Shown piece by piece: positions 63,588 to 64,000 of a stretch of DNA of 64,000 bases. Made by a program: the position numbers and the translations under genes. The stretch is from Erythrobacter sp. F6033 (GTDB lineage: Bacteria; Pseudomonadota; Alphaproteobacteria; Sphingomonadales; Sphingomonadaceae), in assembly GCF_023016005.1 (NCBI RefSeq), contig NZ_JALKAZ010000001.1:1922001-1986000 (forward strand), given 5' to 3'. The first letter of the stretch is position 1; the number at the start of each line of letters is the position of its first letter. The notes beneath the pieces are model-generated. The model ran no database searches. It saw only the letters and a program-made list of their open reading frames with translations, and had not been told where the DNA came from.

Positions 63588-64000
63588 CCCTTCAACCTCT
63601 CACTGACCACTTCGCCGCCCTTTGTCAGGCGGATGGCATCGCCGATCTCTTCATCGAGTTCGGGCTTGCCTGCTTCCATGTCCCAGAACGCGCTGAGGAA
63701 GTTGAAGTGGTTGCGCGCGAACAGGGCCGATGCGTCGGCGGCAAGATGCGCGGGTGTGTTGGCATAGCCGATGATCTTGACGCCGTGTTTCTCGACGACT
63801 TCGTCTGGCTTGGAGCCTTCGACATTGCCCCCTTGCGCCACTGCGAGATCGAAGATCACGCTGCCCGGCTTCATTGTCGCGATCTGCGCATCGGTAACCA
63901 GCACGGGCGCGGCGCGCCCGGGGATCAGAGCGGTAGTGATAACGATGTCTTGCTTGGCGATATGCTCGGAAACAAGCTTGGCCTGAGCGGCCTTGTATTC
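63584..64000 (-). CDS. pntA1: NAD(P) transhydrogenase subunit alpha part 1 (truncated by window)
   Basis: The C-terminal 138 residues are visible; the gene runs past the window end. NAD(H)-binding domain I: VITTALIPGRAAPVLVTDAQIATMK, GSVIFDLAVAQGGNVEGS and IIGYANTPAHLAADASALFARN are the known end of PntAA (segments quoted in parts). First gene of pntA1-X-pntA2-pntB. Confidence 0.95.
   Translation of the reverse strand, partial: EYKAAQAKLVSEHIAKQDIVITTALIPGRAAPVLVTDAQIATMKPGSVIFDLAVAQGGNVEGSKPDEVVEKHGVKIIGYANTPAHLAADASALFARNHFNFLSAFWDMEAGKPELDEEIGDAIRLTKGGEVVSERLKG

Noticed and set aside
1..64000. CRISPR arrays, insertion sequences, prophage or integration sites
   Set aside because: No regularly spaced direct repeats, transposase, integrase or phage genes were seen; the single tRNA is not followed by a duplicated 3' end in the window.

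Overview
The window reads as an ordinary chromosomal stretch of an alphaproteobacterium of the order Sphingomonadales, most likely an Erythrobacteraceae-type marine or aquatic strain. This is inferred from the block infA-maf-RNase E/G-like-yacG-tRNA-Phe-purC, a large TonB-dependent receptor, a carotenoid oxygenase, a split (alpha1/alpha2/beta) proton-translocating transhydrogenase, a K+-insensitive proton pyrophosphatase and the generally high GC. There is no prophage, insertion sequence, CRISPR array or rRNA operon. Coding density is very high. Many starts overlap the preceding stop (ATGA, GTGA, TAATG), so much of the window is organised in short operons.

Layout. 1-10.2 kb: end of hppA with a clear terminator; a FemAB/GNAT-like acyltransferase coupled to a JmjC/cupin-8 protein and tesB; DUF1190 lipoprotein divergent from a YgiC-type ATP-grasp ligase; a universal stress protein with a perfect FNR-type box; a carotenoid oxygenase; iron superoxide dismutase. 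10.3-16 kb: a Tat-exported beta-helix lipoprotein behind an operator-like palindrome, an AbgT transporter, and a TetR regulator divergent from a peroxiredoxin-like/DoxX/SnoaL-like operon. 16-24.6 kb: uvrC, an animal-type haem peroxidase, an HI0933-family flavoprotein, DoxX, and a wax ester synthase/diacylglycerol acyltransferase with a histone-like tail followed by an alpha/beta hydrolase. 24.6-31 kb: a TonB receptor with an unusual cysteine-paired tandem-repeat insertion, then infA, maf, RNase, yacG, tRNA-Phe, purC. 31-41.5 kb: DUF3857 transglutaminase-like protein, M16 protease, purS-purQ, PAS-GGDEF-EAL protein, glmS. 41.6-48.5 kb: a DMT exporter and a surface-glycan region (GtrB-like GT2, GT-C membrane enzyme, flippase-like protein, FkbM methyltransferase, GT4). 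48.7-56.5 kb: cpaF without other pilus genes, a second DMT transporter, entericidin, DUF938 methyltransferase, acyl-CoA ligase, and a dgt/NAD(P)-binding/ABA4-like operon. 56.5-64 kb: the longest non-coding stretch, an aspartate/glutamate racemase-like gene, a beta-helix/dihaem cytochrome/hydrolase operon, and the pntA1-X-pntA2-pntB operon, cut by the window end.

Themes are oxidative and redox stress (sodB, peroxidase, peroxiredoxin, Usp, transhydrogenase), neutral lipid metabolism, envelope glycan assembly and purine synthesis. The most unusual structures are: an 82-bp perfectly palindromic repeat that lies in frame inside the pntB leader; the TonB receptor insertion made of two 67-residue repeats with identical Cys-Cys spacing; and the lysine/alanine/proline tail on the lipid acyltransferase. 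All product names come from reading motifs by eye; no database search was possible.
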